In this document: one piece after another, positions 61,755-64,000 of the stretch
How positions within the stretch are numbered: position 1 is the first letter of the stretch
How the letters are laid out: every line of letters starts with the position of its first letter
Assembly (NCBI GenBank): GCA_035344155.1
Contig: DAORAL010000024.1
Location: 1-64,000 of the forward strand
Source: UBA1845 sp002338715
GTDB taxonomy: Bacteria > Planctomycetota > Phycisphaerae > UBA1845
Direction of reading: 5' to 3'
DNA length: 64,000 nt
Translations under genes and position numbers: made by a program
Notes under the pieces: model-generated
Databases searched by the model: none
What the model was told of the DNA's origin: nothing
What the model saw: only the letters and a program-made list of their open reading frames with translations

Positions 61755-64000
61755 TGAGCGGGTCAAGAAGGCGCACGCCATCTTCGTCGAAGCACTAAGC
61801 CGCGAGGGGGCGGACCGCGATGCGTTCGTCGCGGATGTTTGTGCGGACGATGATTCGCTACGCGGTGAGGTGAACCGCCTGCTCGGCGCGGTGGAGCGTT
61901 CGACCGATTTTCTGGAATCACCGGCGATCTCGAGCGATCACGGGACAGGCGTCACCAAGACGCGCTTGTCGATTCACGATGTGCCCGGTTATCGCGTGCT
62001 GCGGACGTTGGGTGTCGGGGGGATGGCCAGCGTGTATGAAGCCGAGCAGGCGCACCCGCGCCGCCTTGTCGCGCTGAAAGTGATGCATCGGTCGCTGACT
62101 GAGACGTCGGCGCTCCAGCGGTTTCGATTTGAAACCGAAACGCTGGCGCGGTTGAAGCATCCGGGCATCGCGCAGATCCACGAAGCCGGTACCGTCGACG
62201 ACGATGCTGGCCGACCGGTTCCGTTCTTTACCATGGAACTCGTCGAAGGCGCTCAGCCGATTACCGGCTATGCGGCTGACGCGAACACTGACTTTCGCAC
62301 GCGACTCGACATGTTCGTCGCGGTGTGTGAAGCCGTGCGGTGCGGCCACAATGCGGGTGTCATTCACCGCGATCTCAAACCGTCCAACGTTCTCGTTGAC
62401 AAATCGGGTGCGATCAAGGTCATCGACTTTGGCATCGCGCGGACGCTTGGTCCGGTCGAGTCGCGCATCACGCTTGAATCCGAACGCGAAAAACTCATCG
62501 GAACGCTCAACTACATGAGCCCGGAACAGTGCGTGGGCGACGATGTCGATACGCGCACCGATGTCTACGCGCTGGGCGTCATGTTGTATGAACTGGTGAC
62601 CGGTAAGCTGCCGCACGATCTTTCGAAGACATCGATTCCGGAAGCGGCCCGCGTGATTCAAAGCGTCGCGCCAGCCCGTCCGAGCACGGTGGCGAAGGAT
62701 ATCCCCGGCGATCTCGAACTGATCATCATGACCGCGATCGACAAGGATCGTGAACGTCGCTATCCGAGTGCAGCCGAGTTGGCCGCAGACATTCGCCGGT
62801 TTGTTGCCAACGTACCGATTCAGGCGCGTCCGCCGACGATGTTGTACCAAGCCCGCAAGTTTGCGCAGCGCCATCGTGCGCTGGTGACGGGTGGCGCACT
62901 GATGGTGGTGGTCTTGATTGCGGCTGTCGTTGTGACGACGAGGATGGCGATCGTTGCCAACCGGGCCAGAGAAGCCGCAGAGCGCCGCGAACTTGAGTTG
63001 AAGCGCGTCACCGAATTTCAACGTTCGCAACTGAGCGGGATCGATGTGGCTGCGATGGGCGAGCGACTGCGCGATACGCTCGTCGAGAAGTTGTCAGCCG
63101 ACGGGATGACCGCGCGCGAGGCGGAAGGTCTGTTTGAATCTGTCAATTTTCCTTCGGTGGCTCTTACGCTTATTGAGGAGAACGTGCTTGAACGTTCGCG
63201 CGCGGCGATCAACGAGCGATTCGCGGATCAGCCGCTGCTTCGCGCCCGACTCTTGCAGACGCTTGCGGGGACGATGGGCGCGTTGGGGCTTCCCGATCGG
63301 GCTGAGCCGGTGCTTCAGGATGCCTTGGCGATTCGTCGCGCCGAGTTGGGCGAAGACAGTCCGGAGACGCTCGAATCGTTGCAGATGATGGGAATGTTGC
63401 TCGGCGAGTTGGGCAGGTATGACGAGGCGCTCAAGCTGCTTGAGGATACTTATGAAAGGCGCAAGCGCGTGTTGGGGCCCGACGACCCGGACACGCTTTC
63501 GACAGCCAACTCACTTGGCGGTGTGGTTCGTTACATGGGTCGATTTGAGGAAGCGCAAGCCATCTGGGAGGCGACATTGGCGACGCGCCGGCGTGTGCTG
63601 GGCGACGACCATCCGGAGACGCTGATTTCGCTGAATAATGTTGGCGTGATTCATGCGTACCAAGGCGATCTGGATGGGGCTGAGGTGGCGTGGCGCGAAC
63701 TGCTCGAACGGCGACGCCGGTTGGAGGGTGAAGATCATCCGCGATTTCAAAATGTGCTGACCAACCTGGGTTTGGTATTGGTCGAACGGGGTAAGCTTGA
63801 AGAAGCGCGCACGCTGTTGGAAGAATCGCTTGACGGACTTCTCAAAACCAAGGGGGAGGATCACCCCAGCACGTTGAGCACGATGACCAGCCTTGCCGAA
63901 CTGCTCATCGATATGAAAGACGAGGACGGTGAGCCTTTGCTTCGTCGGTGCATTGACGGACGGACGAAGGTTCTGGGGGCTGATCATCCGGATACGCTGC
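61747..64000 (+). CDS. Ser/Thr protein kinase with C-terminal TPRs (cut by window end)
   Basis: At least 751 aa, continuing past the window end. ATG 61747 lies inside the sigma factor gene (8-bp overlap). After a helical 60-residue lead the kinase domain runs from about 80: Gly loop LGVGGMASVYEAE, VALKVM with K111, HRDLKPSN with D209, DFG D227 (IDFGIA) and MSPEQ. One transmembrane helix lies near 379-399 (LVTGGALMVVVLIAAVVV). Several KLC-type TPR motifs follow (DALAIRRAELGEDSPETLES, ATLATRRRVLGDDHPETLIS). An inner-membrane Ser/Thr kinase with an extracytoplasmic TPR sensor is the usual planctomycete arrangement. Confidence 0.92.
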   Translation, partial: MIDERVKKAHAIFVEALSREGADRDAFVADVCADDDSLRGEVNRLLGAVERSTDFLESPAISSDHGTGVTKTRLSIHDVPGYRVLRTLGVGGMASVYEAEQAHPRRLVALKVMHRSLTETSALQRFRFETETLARLKHPGIAQIHEAGTVDDDAGRPVPFFTMELVEGAQPITGYAADANTDFRTRLDMFVAVCEAVRCGHNAGVIHRDLKPSNVLVDKSGAIKVIDFGIARTLGPVESRITLESEREKLIGTLNYMSPEQCVGDDVDTRTDVYALGVMLYELVTGKLPHDLSKTSIPEAARVIQSVAPARPSTVAKDIPGDLELIIMTAIDKDRERRYPSAAELAADIRRFVANVPIQARPPTMLYQARKFAQRHRALVTGGALMVVVLIAAVVVTTRMAIVANRAREAAERRELELKRVTEFQRSQLSGIDVAAMGERLRDTLVEKLSADGMTAREAEGLFESVNFPSVALTLIEENVLERSRAAINERFADQPLLRARLLQTLAGTMGALGLPDRAEPVLQDALAIRRAELGEDSPETLESLQMMGMLLGELGRYDEALKLLEDTYERRKRVLGPDDPDTLSTANSLGGVVRYMGRFEEAQAIWEATLATRRRVLGDDHPETLISLNNVGVIHAYQGDLDGAEVAWRELLERRRRLEGEDHPRFQNVLTNLGLVLVERGKLEEARTLLEESLDGLLKTKGEDHPSTLSTMTSLAELLIDMKDEDGEPLLRRCIDGRTKVLGADHPDTL

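Noticed and set aside
61918..63030. Minus-strand open frame of 370 codons opposite the Ser/Thr kinase
   Set aside because: The plus strand carries the full kinase motif series in one frame from 61747, so this is an antisense shadow.

Overview
This is a GC-rich bacterial chromosome segment with dense gene packing, GTG and TTG starts mixed with ATG, and many 1-14 bp overlaps or short gaps inside gene strings. The gene content points to a planctomycete, probably of the Phycisphaerae. Supporting signs are an ECF-like sigma factor translationally coupled to a Ser/Thr kinase with kinesin-light-chain-type TPRs, a PEP-CTERM protein with an FGE-like domain, a pseudopilin, LptF/LptG-type permeases and a heptose-type bifunctional enzyme (LPS outer membrane), ole genes, and small self-complementary dispersed repeats. 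This assignment is inference; no rRNA or other phylogenetic marker lies in the window.

Layout. 1-9.5 kb: surface polysaccharide genes (asparagine synthase-like amidotransferase, O-antigen-ligase-like polymerase with a TPR tail, GT39-like membrane glycosyltransferase, VanZ-type protein) with a PduO-type cobalamin adenosyltransferase between them. 9.7-23.2 kb, all on the minus strand: three acyl-CoA dehydrogenases, 3-hydroxyacyl-CoA dehydrogenase, enoyl-CoA hydratase, a B12 mutase large subunit carrying isobutyryl-CoA-mutase-type active-site residues, a B12-binding domain fused to its G-protein chaperone, a TPR-YggX fusion, a zinc-ribbon membrane protein and a three-subunit xanthine-dehydrogenase-family enzyme. 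The acyl-CoA genes form a coherent short/branched acyl-CoA oxidation string. 23.7-28 kb, plus strand: a lipoprotein followed by oleB-oleC-oleD (beta-lactone/olefin pathway) without oleA, then a cupin.

29.2-30.9 kb is a visibly less GC-rich island with its own promoter, a dyad over the -10, and two overlapping genes I cannot assign: a soluble protein of about 300 aa and a four-helix membrane protein. It is my best candidate for an undescribed two-component system, possibly defence or toxin-immunity. 31-41.8 kb returns to housekeeping: YjbR-like protein, hutI, tdk, lptG, lptF, a domain-swapped heptose kinase/adenylyltransferase, fbp, proB and proA. 41.8-48.8 kb holds two large proteins built on an orphan PPDK-type ATP-grasp domain. 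They share an uncharacterised C-terminal module and flank an arsenosugar-type ArsS plus peroxidase-like pair. 49-53.5 kb: two glutamate dehydrogenases and a pyrophosphate-type phosphofructokinase. 53.4-64 kb: membrane protein plus pseudopilin, a ParA ATPase fused to a glycogen-binding CBM48 domain, a duplicated-domain lipoprotein, the PEP-CTERM FGE-like protein, a recent tandem duplicate of zinc-ribbon membrane proteins, and the sigma factor/kinase pair, with the kinase cut off by the window end.

Several dispersed hairpin repeats lie only in intergenic gaps. One is a pair of elements with identical 23-bp inverted arms but unrelated loops. A second family has arms that begin GTAGGGT. No tRNA, rRNA, CRISPR array, transposase or integrase was found. 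Gene positions were chosen by protein-family recognition and, where stated, by visible ribosome-binding sites.
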